From Panorpa germanica (lineage: Eukaryota; Arthropoda; Insecta; Mecoptera; Panorpidae), in the NCBI GenBank assembly GCA_963678705.1, contig OY783216.1:558001-622000 (forward strand): a stretch of 64,000 nt of DNA, written 5' to 3'. The position numbers were made by a program, and so were the translations under genes. The notes under the pieces were generated by a model that was not told the origin of the DNA, searched no databases, and saw only the letters and a program-made list of their open reading frames with translations. Positions 11,038 through 26,000 of this stretch are shown here, piece after piece; positions within the stretch are counted from its first letter, which is position 1; the number at the start of each line of letters is the position of its first letter.

Positions 11038-12412
11038 TTTATTCTCAACAACTAAAATTTGTACTATAAGCCTTCTTCCCAGCTGTGATCAACTTAAACG
11101 AAGTTTTATGTGTAAAAATATTATATTATTTATTTTTAGCGTGTAAAATATGAAACACTGGTGGAAGGTATGTGAATGCGTTTACGTTTTCAAACTCTGA
11201 TATAACGCGAACCCTCTTATAACGCGAACCCTCTTATAACGCATATTATATATAAACATATTAAGTTTATTGTGTAAAAATTGAAGTCGATTGGAGTAAA
11301 ACTGTCGGAGATATAGAGTTTTAAGTCTTCACCTCTCTGGTCTGCCTTCGTGTTACTTTGAAACTTTTAAATGCGGTTTCTCACACTTAGCTTTTTCAGC
11401 CATCTATAGCTCAAAATCTACTGGACCGATTCTTTTGAAATTTTGCACACTCTTTCTTTACATAAATGCCGAGGTAACGATGTCGACTTATTTTCAATTT
11501 TCACTTCTTAATTTTAACGTATTTTAAAATAACAAAGTTTCTGATTTTTTTCATGAAAAATCGGTATTTTGAATTTTAAGTGCTGTAAAAAATAGAAAAA
11601 TCAATAAAAATAGCTAACGCAGAAACTTATCAACGGATAAAATCATTTTGGTTTTTCGATTTCAGAAAATTCAGTGATGAGTTATGAGTGGCACCGCAAT
11701 GTTACTTTCTTTTGTGACGTCAGCGGAGATTAGCTGTCAATGCCTCATTTCTTGATATTTATTTATGAAAATTTCACAAAGTATTCTTTAAATGTTATTT
11801 TATCATGTAGTAATTATAGAAATAATTATATATTAACTGTGTCGTCAAAAAACGTTATCGAAAAAATGCTTTTTTTATCTTTTTGACCTTACCCCCCATT
11901 AATTCTGTTATCTACTCTTGGGGATATAAGCCTTTTAGAAAATGCAAAAACATCTCAAGAAAACAAAGTCGCATCCTAATCTGAGGATTTTCTAACTTTC
12001 AAAATTTCACGCGTTGACAAACCTTCTAATTTTGACGTGATAGGGACCATGCAAGTCGTTTTTAATATAATAAGCACATTATATTGTAAATGGGTAATAT
12101 TATATAAATGTTTTAACTATATTATATGTATTTATATTATATAATTTGTGATGTGGTGTTTCAGCTTTAGATGTACATTATGTAAACGTCGTACTTAGCG
12201 ATAGATACTATTATATACTATATGTAAATGTTAAAATACATAACCAAATACTAGTAAATGTTTAGTTAATGTAGGTACTGTACTACAACATATGTTGTAA
12301 CATATAAATATAACCGAAAAGAAGAAGCAAATATGTACTAGTACAAATATTATATAATTGAAGCTACCCTCACACTAAAGCAGACTACGTGCAACCGCTG
12401 AATATGTCCGAA

Positions 12413-12655
12413 AAAAAAAAATTCTCAAATTTTGAAAAAAAAGTTGGTCATATTCTGAATAAATTGAAAATATTTTATATTTTATTGAAAAATATATATT
12501 TTTAGTCAGTTTATATGAAAATATTTTTGTTGTTATATGTAAAATTAATATAGAACGAGTTTAATATTTCAATTTGAAAATGGAATTAAAATTTGAAATG
12601 AAATTCAATTCACACACAAAAGACAGTCGTCGCTTGCGACGGGGGCAAACTCAAG
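12413..12655 (+). repeat. Dispersed repeat pair, copy 2
   Basis: Partner of 8640-8882, in the same orientation. Its 3' end reads GTCGCTTGCGACGGGGGCAA. Non-coding. Confidence 0.6.
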
Positions 12656-15388
12656 TTTATAATTAAACGATCAACGCACGATCAAAATGTGAAATCGTAA
12701 TTGCTTACTTTTGGCGGCATATTTAAAAAGCCGATGTTCGCATTCGCGAATGTAGGAAATCGAGCATTCGTTACATCCCTAGCATACTCTCGTAAGATAT
12801 ACTCTCAAATGTATGTGTTACATAAATGCTACATTTATGTTTACTGTGTAACTAATTTTTAAATTTAATAATAGAATGTGCAAGTCAAGCAGCGTAGAAA
12901 TATATATATTTTGTTTTTACAGATTAACGATATTTTTCAATTTCATTTACAACAGAAAATAATAATTAGAAAAAAATATATAGGGTATAATCACAGTCTT
13001 GTATACAGATCTCACAAAGGACCTTATTCTGCCTTGTAATACTTTAACGGGCTATACTTTTTCCGTGTTTTTACTTACACCGTGAAAGTTACAAAATAAA
13101 CTAACCTATATATAGCTCGAACCAGGTACGAAAGTAGTGAATTTAGATTTGTACAAGATTCATTTAAAAAAAATATTTGTTTCACCCCACTCAAAAGTTG
13201 CAAGTCAGAATAAAAGCATTCGTGAGACAAGAATGATGATAAATTAAATATTTAAACAATAAGATAAGATAAAATGTTTATATTTATATATCTTTTATTA
13301 TTAAAAACCAAATCTAAACAAATTTTTCAAATATATTTAATATTCATAAAAGAATTCATATTTTGGTACAAAGAAAAATTTAAGGCATTAATTTATGAAA
13401 AGTATTCATATTATAATTTTATAATTTTTTACTTATATAAATAAAAATAAAAAAACAACAAAAAAGTTTTTAAGTAATTTTTTAATAATGCAAGAGGGTG
13501 GTCCCAGCAAGGTGGACCTCTGTAGAAAAATACATCCTAATCAATGACCTATCGAATACCGTAAATACTTATCTAAAAAAAATACCCATACATATTTAAC
13601 CAATATTCAAATACTCAATGTAATAAATACTTAGATTAATTTAGAAGTAAAAAAATAGCTGCATCACAAATAAGTACAAGGAAATAGTCACAATACTACG
13701 CCAATAAATATTTGTTTTACGTTTCATTATGAAGTTAAAATTTGTAGACAATCGGTTGTTAAATTATTCGAATTATTTATGTTTATTATAAAATTATATA
13801 AAGCTATTCAAATAACAAACAATTAAACATAATATTATAGTTTGACACTTCTTTAAAATGTCAACATGCATAAAAATGTATATGTCAAACTGACCTCTAG
13901 GTTACTTTCTTTAACCTCCGATAGATGGCTGTCACTGTCTTTCTTTTTTGTATAATTTTGTTAATACACTTTTCGTAAATTAATTTCGAGATAGAGAATC
14001 ATTAATTTCTCCCGCACACAAATCACATTAATTTCACAAATCACCTTATAGATAACTGTTTGACGCGGAATTAATTTAGAAATATTCTAGAAGGTTTTTG
14101 CTGGCGTCTTTGAAACTGTCACATCCACATTTATAACAATAAAAACACGTTCTAAGAAAAAGTAAATACATAAAATAAAACTTGAAATGTTTATTTATAA
14201 ACACAACTAGTTTTTACATTTTGTAATACAGTTTCTTTAACTTAAAAATATATTTTAAAATTCACGCGACCTGCACTAGTTGAAACTTCAAAAATATTCA
14301 AACCCAATATGGCAGCCGCTATGGAGAGTAAGGTGTTGCCACCTTAAGAATAAAAAGTATACATTTCATTTCCTGAATGTACCATTTTTTAAATAATTAC
14401 ATTTATTAGTATTATTAATGTTTGTTGATACAAATGCTAATTATTTATATTTATGAATATTATAGGATCAGTCTAATACCAAATTTATTTGATTCATAAT
14501 GGTTAGGTTTGCGTCTTAGCTATATTGTGATTATGACTTGTTTTAGCGTTAGAAAATAATTTACCTATAATTAGATTAATAATTCTAATGAGGACTTCAT
14601 TTTTTATACTTTCCGTTCGATACGAAGGCGAAGCGATATTCTAAATAATTGCCATTATAGCTTTTAGTACCTCTATGTTTAACTAGCACTGCAAAGTAAA
14701 TCATCGGTAGAAAGTGAGTTTTATTTATAAATGCAAAAGGTACTTGCAACTTGCAAGTACCCTGACGAGATCGCTGAAGCAATGATATTTTACTGATTGC
14801 TAGCTGTTCATCTTAGATTTCATCTTATTATGTTTAATTTGGTTGATACATTAATAAACCCTTAGGGCTAGCGCACTCTGGACACACTAGACACTAGATA
14901 GATGCAAGATCCGCTGTAAGAACCTAGTGCATTTCTATTTGTAATACAGATTAATCATGATCTAATTTTAGTTATGTAACATTTATATTTAATTTACATT
15001 TGTGTTTGCAGGGTAATTCTGTTTAAAATGAAACTCACCGAGGCATTAAACCATTCTTATTTAATGATATCTGTGATTTTGTTATTTTATAATTAATTGT
15101 TTATAATTATGTAATTAAATACGTATATGTTAATTATAATTACACTATGTTCATTGTAGATTTTCTAAAAATTTTAATAAAACTGTGTCAAAAATATAAA
15201 ATTAATTTTGGTTTTCATTTTAATTTGCGTTGAATGTTTTTTTTACCCTCGAAGTTTTATCACTAGAAGACAAATCATAAATGGGATTGTGAACTTTAAT
15301 TTTCAATGCGCTACTACGTATTAACTTATTTTATATTAATTCTTACTTAAATAATGGCGCCGTAGCGAGTAGTAGAATCGATACTAGC

Positions 15389-16111
15389 AATGGGCTTGTT
15401 TCTCATTTTTTAGTGGTCGATTTTTCAATTGTTGATTGAAATTGATGGGAATATATGTGTATTGGCGTGTCTATTTTATTAAATATCTAAATGTTGACGG
15501 AGATATATAGCAATTGAAAATTTGAATTGTAGTTTTAGCGCTAGAAATGGTCGGCCATTTGTATGACATGACATGCATTACGTACGTCAGATATTTGTTA
15601 AGTAGGTGAGTGTATTATCTCTGGGTGAGTGCTGTGGTAATGTTTTGTAGCTGTTGGTAGTCGAAATAATCAAGTCAAGTCCAAGAATAATAAGTTTTCA
15701 TTTTATTTAACCCTGTTACGGCAGATATAATATTGAAATTTGATTGTTCCTTGACATAGCTGTAAATCATATTTGATATTTTGATATATAAATACATATA
15801 TAATAGATTTATGAGCTGTAAGGTTGGTAACCTCTAAACTTGTCAGAGTTCTGTCAAGAATATATCTCTTTTATGCCCTGTTGTATGAAAGAGATAGCAA
15901 CTAGCGGTTGTGATGCCACATGCACTTGGAATGTGTACAACGTTGAATCCCTTTAATAAATAAAGAGACAAAATGACTTTTTTAATTGTTAATATCTCCA
16001 AACATATAAGGAGTTATTAACAAATAATTGAACATTTGTGGTTCTAGTAACCCACTTTATCAATATATAGTACACTTTTATAGAAATTAAGACATAGGAC
16101 ACAAGCCCATT
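15389..16111 (+). mobile_element. Repeat family 1, copy 4 (longest, 723 bp)
   Basis: The ends are AATGGGCTTGTTTCTC and GGACACAAGCCCATT. It contains every block seen in the family and includes ATGAGCTGTAAGGTTGGTAA and GTTCTAGTAACCCACTTTAT, so it is the best template for a consensus. Confidence 0.8.
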
Positions 16112-19100
16112 AAAATGAAAACACAACATTATTTTTAAATAAACCACGTTTTATTTAATATTATTAAAACATTTAAACGTATCGACCAAGTCATATAACT
16201 TTAGCTTAATATGTATATAGCACTAACAATTAAGTTAAATATATGATAAGATTAATTTTTTAGGTTATGTTCAATTTACAAGTATTCAATCTTACTTAGT
16301 ACAAAATATCACTTATATCTAAGAATGTTTTTATCACGACACTATTTAATTCTTACAACACTTTCTTACAATTCTTACAACACTTATGAGCAGTAAACTT
16401 GGCAGTCTATAAAATGTAAATAGCATTTATTAAAGTCAGACGTGCTTTTATAAACAATGAAAGTAAAACCAGAAGGACAACCTTCAAATTGATAAAAGCT
16501 AACAAAACGAAACTTATTTTATTATACTCGTATCATTTGTACTAACTTCATTTACAGTATAAATATAAGCGAGTATTTTATTTGATTATATTGAGTCTTA
16601 TTTATAATTATAATATGTTACCATTGCTTTATGTTTTTATGCTTGGTGTGCAAGAGGTATTTTTCGAGAAAATGTTCTATCTATTTCTATATGCTAAATA
16701 ATAATAAATATTATGTACGAGTATTAGTATGGCATCTTAAAAGTACAACCTACGCTATGTCAATAATTTCATAATACTAAATCTTTTAAATTGCAGTAAG
16801 AATATTTACACACAAAAATTAAACTAATGCGCCTGCGCAGTAAACTTATTGACTTAATTTAAATGGATGTACAAAGGTTTGTTGGAAATTTAAATCTAAA
16901 AGGAAAATTCAAGCTGGTTGAGGTGAAGGCACTTCAAATTGTCAGTAGACTTTCTTGTCAGGCTGAATGGACGTTAAGCAAATATTTCTTATATGATACA
17001 AAACTAATAATATGTTCTAACATTTTTTATATCGCAATATATTGCAATCAGCCGTTTTATTATATCTCATAGTACCCTTGCAAAACAAGAACAATTAAAC
17101 TTTAAAATATTTTTGTTTTTTGCTAAGTACGTACAAAACTAGAAATTATACGCTTCCATAAAACTTAATGCGCAGACGCAAATCTCCCAAATTCGATTGT
17201 GTTTACAAGAAAAATTTATGCAGAAAAAATGAACCAAAAGAAAATGTATTAATAGATTAAGTTTAGTTAGGAACGTATTTCGCTTATTCTAACACATCGA
17301 TATAAAGCTACATTATTACTTCTCTGCGCTTATTTTTCTGTTTCAATTACTTTTATAATGATTACGTCTATAATAAGATGCAGATTAAGCTAGCTCGAAC
17401 TTGAGGCATTAGTCCTGATTTTCGTTCATTCTTCTTCTTTTTCAAAAAATCATATAGAATTTGATGAAAAAAGAAAGAGGTTTCTATCACATTATTAGTG
17501 AAAAGAAAATAAGAAATAGGGCCACTGATAGTGATTGAAATTATCATTAGAAAGAATTAAATTGAGGTTTAAACTTGGCACTGGAAGGAATTGAAGTTTG
17601 GGGAATATATTGGCACTGGAAAGAATTGAAATTTAAAAAATAATAATTCGCAGTAAACATTTTGGAGTCACTTTGCCAGTCATTTTGGAGTCATTTTCTT
17701 TGTCATTATCGGCTACAAAAGGCGAAACCACTCCACTTGTCTAAATATAAATGAAGATAAAGTTGATGCGAACTATAATTGAAGTGACATAGACAAAACA
17801 AGACACTTCACCAAATTGTTTACTGGGTTGTAGTCAATGGTCAATGGAAGGATCTGAAAATAAATATTCGGAAAATTCGGGACCAAATTCAGAGCACTAT
17901 GAAAGAAAAATTAAAAATATATTAAATGGCTCAAACGATGCCGGATTGCATAATATTCCGAATTGTATAATGTCGGAGTAATAATAAAATAAAGACAATT
18001 GAAAAACATGTTCATTGTCGCGTTGCCATTCTTGGCCCCAGTTCGCAGCTACATAATTTCACCTAATTAAAGAAATTAATTCTGCATATAATACAATAGA
18101 TTTAATTGGTTGTCTACCAATACATATTTCAAAAGTGTTCGGAAATTTAACCGCTACAGATCACTAGCCTGCTTAATCTGCTACCTACCCTTAGTAATCT
18201 TTACCAAACTAAAAAGTTACTTCTTTTTAAATTCGTTAGAAATGAAAAAAAGCAAAACTGGTGCAAAACTTTAAACAGAATCAAAAAACTGTATTATTAC
18301 ATTTAAATACACGTTGTTTTTTTGTAAAACTTATTTATGCTCTCTATTTAGTGTAATTATAAATTAAAGAAAATGAAAACATTTTTATGTCGATATGATC
18401 TATTTCATATTGGATAAATGAACGCAATGGTAGAAGAAAGGGGATAAAATAAGAATTGAAGCAGCGAGAAGAGCAGTAAGATTTGATTGCAGATGTGTCT
18501 TTCTTTTGGAAAAGGAAAAGAAAGGGAATTACAAAGAAGAAGAATAATGGTACATAGTTTTACTTTTACATAAAAAACAACGTGTATCAAATTTGTTGTG
18601 CGGTTCTTTTCGTATATTCTTTTTTAAAGAGATATTTTTACGTCGTCGTTTAATATTCCACATCTATTTATAAAAAAAAAAAGAAAAAACAAAAAAAGAA
18701 ACAAAAAGGTATACAAACAAAAAAAGAAAAATTTTAAACTTATAAACTTACATTTATTTGAAAGTAAAATTACTATAAATTATAACACTTATAAAATAAT
18801 TGTATAAATATATAATACACAAATTACTATCTATTACAAAATAAAATTCTCTTGCTTATCACAAAAGAAAAATTACACGTAAAAATGTTATCACAAAATA
18901 CGAAGAAATGTAAAATAGCTTATAAACTTAAAAATAAACTAAACAGATTTTCCGTTAATATAAAAACAAAGCACGCAACTACTCGCACAGAGAATAATGA
19001 AACTGCATTTTTGCTGCTGCACATTTACTCTTGCATAATTAGCCCGTGCTTATCTCCAGATAAAAACGCAATAGTGCACCAACCAGTAATAAATAAAAAC

Positions 19101-20043
19101 AAAACTAACGCCTAATAATAATACATGCTGATTTCAAATGAACAATCTCATTATTTATCAATAAAATAATAGAACTTTGTACTTCATAAATATAAACACG
19201 CAAAATTACAAAAGAAAAACATTTGTTAAGAGTAAAAATAAATATTAAAGAAGTTTTACATATTGAAATGTTAAAATTATTCAACGTTGCAATGATTACT
19301 GCAATAAATTGCGGCAACTTATTGCTTATTAACAACAATTATTAAAAACTACGTACAATGTAAGTATATAGAATCGCAATGGTAGACAAATTTACAAGGT
19401 GCGCAAGTAACTTGCACGATTTATTGCAATAATGTTTTAAAGATATAAAATTTCAGCCTTAATTATAGAGGTACTTCCTAATCCTAACCTATAATTTATA
19501 ATAAATATATTTCTTTTATCTTAAAATTAATAAGTTAAATTAAGCACTTATAATTAATTTTAAGAAATAGATATTTTGCATAATTGTTTTAAAAGTATTT
19601 ATCGGCTAAATGTAAACTTTATGTGTTTTATTTTATGTAAAATATATAGCTATATTGCTTTTATATGATTAGAAGATTTATTAATATATAATTACTTAAA
19701 ATCTATTTTAAAAATGTAATTTAATGCGGGCCATGACACCAAGAAATACTTAAAATTACAACAAAATAAAATGAATTTATTTCATTGACTAAATATAAAA
19801 TACTTAAGAGATCTTCAAAGCAGATTTCCATACATATTATATATATATACACATAAATATATATATAAGTTATATTACAATCGCTGTCTTATGTATAATA
19901 TTATTTATAATTGTACAATCATCTTAACTAATTAAAATCAAAAAAATTCCAATACTTCTCTTAATTACTATTATCGATTTTTAATCTAAATCTATTTTTA
20001 TACAACAATATATACAATAAAATACAAAAATATTTACAGAACT

Positions 20044-23000
20044 TTATCGGGACTGGTTACGCAGAAAATCTGAAACAGAAATATGACGTCACTATTTGAT
20101 AGATTATTGTGAATTAAAATATGTATTTATCTAAGCATTTATAAAAATAAAAAAAAACTGACATAACTACAAGTCATATGTATTTGTATATGTTAATATG
20201 TTAATCGATTTTATATATTCAGAATAATTAGATGTGATATATTTTATGCTTGCCTATCATTTATGACATTCTACCGATGAGGCTTACATCTTATGAACAC
20301 GACAACTACCTTAATTGTGTTTATGACAATGTAAAGCACTGTTCGAGATATACCACAAATCACCTGTGAGAAAGATAGCAATAAAAATAAAACATACCTG
20401 ACACATATACTGGTTTTCTTTCCTTTTTTCTATGATCATCTGAAATAATAAATGAAATAGTTAATACGATGTTAATACGTTAATAATTGGACATTTAAGA
20501 CATTTAAGAGTACTGAGTTTATATATAATCCGGACAAAATAAACATATGAATTAGCTATATTTCGCATACAGCTGAAAGTTGGTACGCAATATCTCAGGA
20601 ATGGTGATTCTTAGAAAAAAAGTATAACAACAATTTTTGTAGATAATTTCATGATCTACAACTTTGGTCTGATCTATTTTTATGATAAAACTTACCGTTT
20701 ACCGTAAAAATTGGAAAAACCATTTTTATTGACTTTTGATCTTGAATAACTTTTTATGCAGACGTGCGATCGGTGAGGACTTTAAGTATTTTATTTGTAA
20801 TAATGTCCCCAAGGAGTATACCAACTTTCAGCTCTATGCAAAATATAGCTAATTTACCAATATTTTATTGTTTATTTTCACCGAATTAAAACCTTTAGCA
20901 ATTTTGTTCCTTACCTGAGTGACGAGAGTTCCGCAACGCTTCTAGAACAGCCTGGTTTGAAAAGTCGTTGGGTAGGTCCCATGAGTCCCAACGTGGAGAT
21001 TCAGCAACGGGAGGTTTTCCACTTCTGTCAGTGAAAGTTTTTGATGTTGTTGTGGTTCTTGCACTGAGACTAAAAGAGTCCATATACCGTCCATCTCCCT
21101 CTTCTTTTCTTCTAGAAGCATTTACATCGATGCTTCTACTTTGCTGATGCAAAGTCTCCCCAAATCTTGTACTGGTGCTACTGCTAGCACGGGCACTGAT
21201 GCTAGTAGCACTAGTGCTTGTCCTATTACTCGTTGACCTGAAGGGAATATTTTGTTGCCTTCTATTTCTTAAAGGGCTAGTGCTACTACTCTCTTCCGTA
21301 AATCTGTAGTAATCTACTTTTGATGATGACGCTAGGGATGATGTCAAGGATGATGATAATTTTGTAGACTCCCTTCTGAATGAAGTAAATGTTGGATTTT
21401 CAGAATTTTTCACTAAATCAAACAACTCGTCTTGTTTTAATTTCTTAGCAAGCACGTCATAGTCTTCTGAATGTTGTCGTTTTCTTGATGTGAGCTCTTG
21501 AGTCATTGTTCGGGATACATGAGTAGTTTGGGAGATCTGTTGGGCGCCTGTTGTTCTTGAAACATGGGTGATGTGAGACATTGCTGCTGTATGAACGGTT
21601 TCTTTAGTGCTGCTGTAACAACTTCGACTAGATTCTCTTGAATATCTGTCAAACGATGGATCTGCTATGATAGGCTTAAGGGTTGGTTCGTAAACTTGTG
21701 AAAATCTTGGCGGCGATGTCTTAACAGGCACTGGTTTCGGCACAAATCGCACTATAGGTTTAGGAATGACAGGTATATGCACTGGCCTCTTTTCAGGCAA
21801 TGATTTCTGTTGTGGATATGCCAATTTTGGTAAAGGTCTAATCGATTCAGAAGGTTCAATTGTAGGTGATGACCTCTTTTGGACTACTGGTTTTGGATGC
21901 GGATTTTTATTTTTTTGTAAAGGTTCTCCCATTATAACTTCGGAAGATTCAATTTTAGGCGGTGTCATCTTGGTCAATGGCTTTTCTACTGGAGATTTCA
22001 TTTCTGGTAACGAATTTATAAGTAAAGACCTCTTTGGTGGTAACTGCTTCTGTAGTGGTAATTTTATTTCTGGAGAAGCAGCACCACGTCCTACATGTTC
22101 AACATCTACAACTGCAGGTGGAGTCTTTTTTTGAGGTAACAGTCTTTGAAGTGGTGATTTAATTTCTGGAGAAATTCTGGGCACTACATATTTCAGATGT
22201 TCAGCTGTTGGCGGTGACCTCTTAGGTGGTAACTGCTTCTGTAACGGTAATTTTATTTCTCGTGAAGTACTACTCTTTGCAAGTTCAAGATCTTCAAGTG
22301 TAGGTGGCGTTTTTCTTTGAGATAACGGCATTTGAAGTGGTGATTTAATTTCTGGAGAAATTCTGGGCACTACATTTTTCAGATGTTCAGTTGTTGGTAG
22401 TGACCTTTTTGGTGGTAACTGTTTCTGCAATGGTAATTTTATTTCTGGTAAAGCACTATTCCTTGCAAGTTCAAGATCTTCTGGTGTAGGAGGCGTTTTT
22501 CTTTGAGGTAACGGCATTTGAAGTGGTGATTTCATTTCTGGAGAAATTCTGGGCACTACATTTTTCAGAGGTTCAGTTGTTGGTGGTGACCTTTTCGGCG
22601 GTAACTGCTTCTGCAATGGTAATTTTATTTCTGGTGAAGCACTACTCCTTGTAAGTTCAAGATCTTCAGGTGTAGGAGGCGTTTTTCTTTGAGATAACGG
22701 AATTTGAAGAGGTGATTTCATTTGTGAATAAATTCTGGGCATTGCATTTTTAAAATGTTCATTTGTTGGGGGTGTCCTCTTTGGGGGTAAATGCCTTATT
22801 TCTGGTGAAGCACTACTACTCGCAAGTTCAATATATTCAGCTGTGTTTGACGTCTTTCTTTGAGGTAACGGCTTTTGATGTGGTGATTTAATTTCTGCAG
22901 AAATTCCGGGTAATGCATTGTTAAAATGTTCATTCGATGATGGTAGAATCTTTAAAGAGTTTAAGTTTTTCTTTAAAGAAGTTGTAAGCAATGTACTCTT

Positions 23001-26000
23001 TTGATATTCATTTGTAGTTGGCGGTGTCTTTATAGGTAACGAGTGTTGTTTTGGTGATTTCATTTCTGGTGAAGTTCCATGCACTGTAAGATTAAGATTT
23101 GCAGCAATAGATGGCGACCTCTTTTGAGATAGTGAAATTTGTGAAGGTAATTTTACTTCTGATGTAGATCCGTATATCAGAAGTTTAGACTGATGGTTTG
23201 TATGTGGTGAATTCATTGACAGCAACTGTTTTTGTAAAGATTCGTGTACTACAGTGTAAGGTTGCGCCATTGTAGGTGGCGTCCTCTTTTGAGGCAATGG
23301 ATTTTGTGGAGGTAATTTAATTTCCGAAGTAGATCCACACACCACAAGCTTAGGTGACAACCTCTTCAGCGGTAACTGGTTTTGTAATTCTGATTTCAAT
23401 TCTGGTGGAAATTCAGGAACTACACGTTCAAAACCTTCAGTTGTTGGTGGTGTCCTCTTTTGAGATAACGGGTTTTGTGCAGTTGATTTTATTTCTGTTG
23501 TAGATTCACGCACTGAAAGCTTAGAACGTTTATTTAGGGACGATGACGTATTTGGAGATAATGGCATCTGTAGTGGTGATTTCATTTCCGGACATTCATT
23601 TGCAGAGGGTGGTCTCTTTTGAGGTAGGTGCTTCTGCAGTTGTACTTTTACTTCTGGTGAAGTTTCACGCACAGTAGATTGAGGAAGTTGAATTGTTTTT
23701 GCCGTCCTCTTTTGAAGCAGTGGTGTTGATGGTGGAGATTTTAATTCTGGTAAAGAGCAATACAATACCAGCTCAGGTGGTTCAACTGCAGATGGTGTTC
23801 TTTTAGAGTATACTGTTTTCGGTAATGGAGGTGTCAATTCTGGTAAAACAGCATGATCTAAATTTTCAGAAGGTTGAAGTGTTGTTGGCGATCTCTTTTG
23901 GGGCAATGATATTGGTAATACAGATGTTGATTCTGGTAAAGATCTATGTAGCACCAATTTAGGAGGCTCCGCTTTAGATGGTGATTTCTTAGAATATATT
24001 AACTTTGATAATGGAGATTTCAATACTGGTAAAGTTTCGCACTCAACATATTCAGAATTCTCAATTGACGGGGGCGTTTTCTTTTGAGGTAATGGTGGTA
24101 AAGGAGATTTAGTATCCGACGAAGATATATGTGATATAGGTTGCGTAATTTCACGTGGTGACATATTTTTAGGCAAAGATTTCGGTAAAGATGTCTTTAT
24201 TAAATCTGTAGAAATTTTAGAATGTTTTTCAAGTTTTGAAATGTTAGGAACAGAAGACTTTTCTCCTTTTGTAAGTATATTTTCTTCTTTTGTATTTATG
24301 TCAATTTTTTTTGTATATAAATCTTCTTGTTTTGTTTGTACACCATCTTCTTTTGTTTGTATGTCATCTTCTTTTGGTTGTATGTCATCTTCTTTTGTAT
24401 GTATGTCTTTAGTTTTTAATTGTGTTTCTTCTGGTGTAAGATCATCACTTCTAGGTGAGGAATCTATTTTAGCTTTTGGAGATGGTTTAATATTTAGTGA
24501 TAGAGTATCCGAAGATGCAGATGAAACATCAGTGATAACTTCATTTGTTAATTTAGGTTTCTTGATAACAGGTTCTTCTTCTTCTTTTACTGGATTCAAT
24601 AATAAATTAGTTTTCTGATTATACAATACCGCCACTTTTCGTTTAAGGTCAGGTTTCGTAATATTATCGCCTGTATTCTGTGCTTCTTGTGAACATGGTG
24701 ATTTATTATTTTCAACATGATCCGTTACTGTGTGTTCAGAATGAACCTTTCCTTCTTCAATATTTTTATTACCATCAGAAAATGATGTATTTTTAGTTTC
24801 ACTTATGTTAGAATTTTTAGCGGAATGAGGCTCTAATGTTGGTGTGGTCTCAATTGACAATGGAAATTGAACTTGAGTTTCTTCTGTCATTTCAACCGGA
24901 GCAGGAGTACCCATTGCTCCTTTGGGAACAATATCTTTTGTCAGTGAACTATTATCATGTATTAAATTTACATTTTTAGGTGATTTTATTTGACTGTCAA
25001 CATCGATACATGGTGGTGATAATAAATCTGGCATATCCAAAATTTTAAAATGGTTTGAATTATCTTGTAGAGGTACATGTTTAATAGGTACAATTTTCAA
25101 AGAACTCGTTTGTGATTTGTCAACTTTATCATTAACTTGTGTGTTTTGAACTTGCTTAATTGTATTATTTTCCATACACGGAAGTGCTACTTTACGTTTA
25201 CTGGCTGGCACTCTGGAAGGAGTAATATTTCTAAGAGGTGTTACCACTTTTACTGGTTGCGTTTTCTTTTTCTCGTTCAATAATTTTAATTTTTTGTATG
25301 TCTCGAAGCATTTCGATTTCTTAATTTGATTTTCTTCCTTAGAAACTTTCTTTTCTTCTTTTTTACGCTTTTTTATTTCCATATCAGATTCATTAGAATA
25401 TTGAGTAGATGGAAGACTTGCAGTTTCCTGTATATTTTCAGTGGCGCAGACATCATTATATGTAGAATGAAATATTGGTGTCTGGTTATATGCCGTACAC
25501 ACATTACTATACGAAGATGGTACAGTTGGAATTTGATTATATACGGTGCATCCGTTATAGTTTAGGGGTGAAATGACGGTTGCTTGTAATCCTTGATTCT
25601 GTTGAATGTATGCATTATAGCTTAAGGGTATCTGATTCTGTCCAGTGTAAACATTATTATAGTCGGAAGGATCAGACATAGCAGAGGCTAGAGGTATCTG
25701 ATTCTGTACGTTGTAAACACTATTACAGTCGGAAGATGCAGCAATACCGACTGGTAGTGGTATCTGATTCTGATCATTACAAACGTTAATATAACTTGAA
25801 GATGCAGCAATACCGACTGGTAGTGGTAACTGATTCTGATCATTACAAACATTAATATAACTTGAAGGTGCAGCAATAGCGGTTGCTAGTGGTATCTGAT
25901 TCTGATCATTACAAACGTTAATATAACTTGAAGATGCAGCAATACCGACTGGTAGTGGTAACTGATTCTGATCATTACAAACGTTAATATAACTTGAAGG

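Larger units (their letters stand above)
6055..20043. other. Gene-poor AT-rich stretch with dispersed repeats
   Basis: No ORF here has exon borders, domain content or codon pattern that I can defend; the open frames of 60-90 residues look like chance. The stretch holds two family 1 MITEs, several shorter inverted-repeat elements and a dispersed repeat pair (listed separately). Its right part probably includes the 3' UTR of the giant minus-strand gene ending at 20044. A weak candidate terminal exon near 15010-15190, with a TTTGCAG acceptor and AATAAA, is recorded under rejected items. Confidence 0.6.

Noticed and set aside
15010..15190. Possible terminal exon on the plus strand (TTTGCAG acceptor, then AATAAA near 15176)
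   Set aside because: It encodes almost nothing before a stop and has no donor partner; such motifs are common by chance in this AT-rich DNA.
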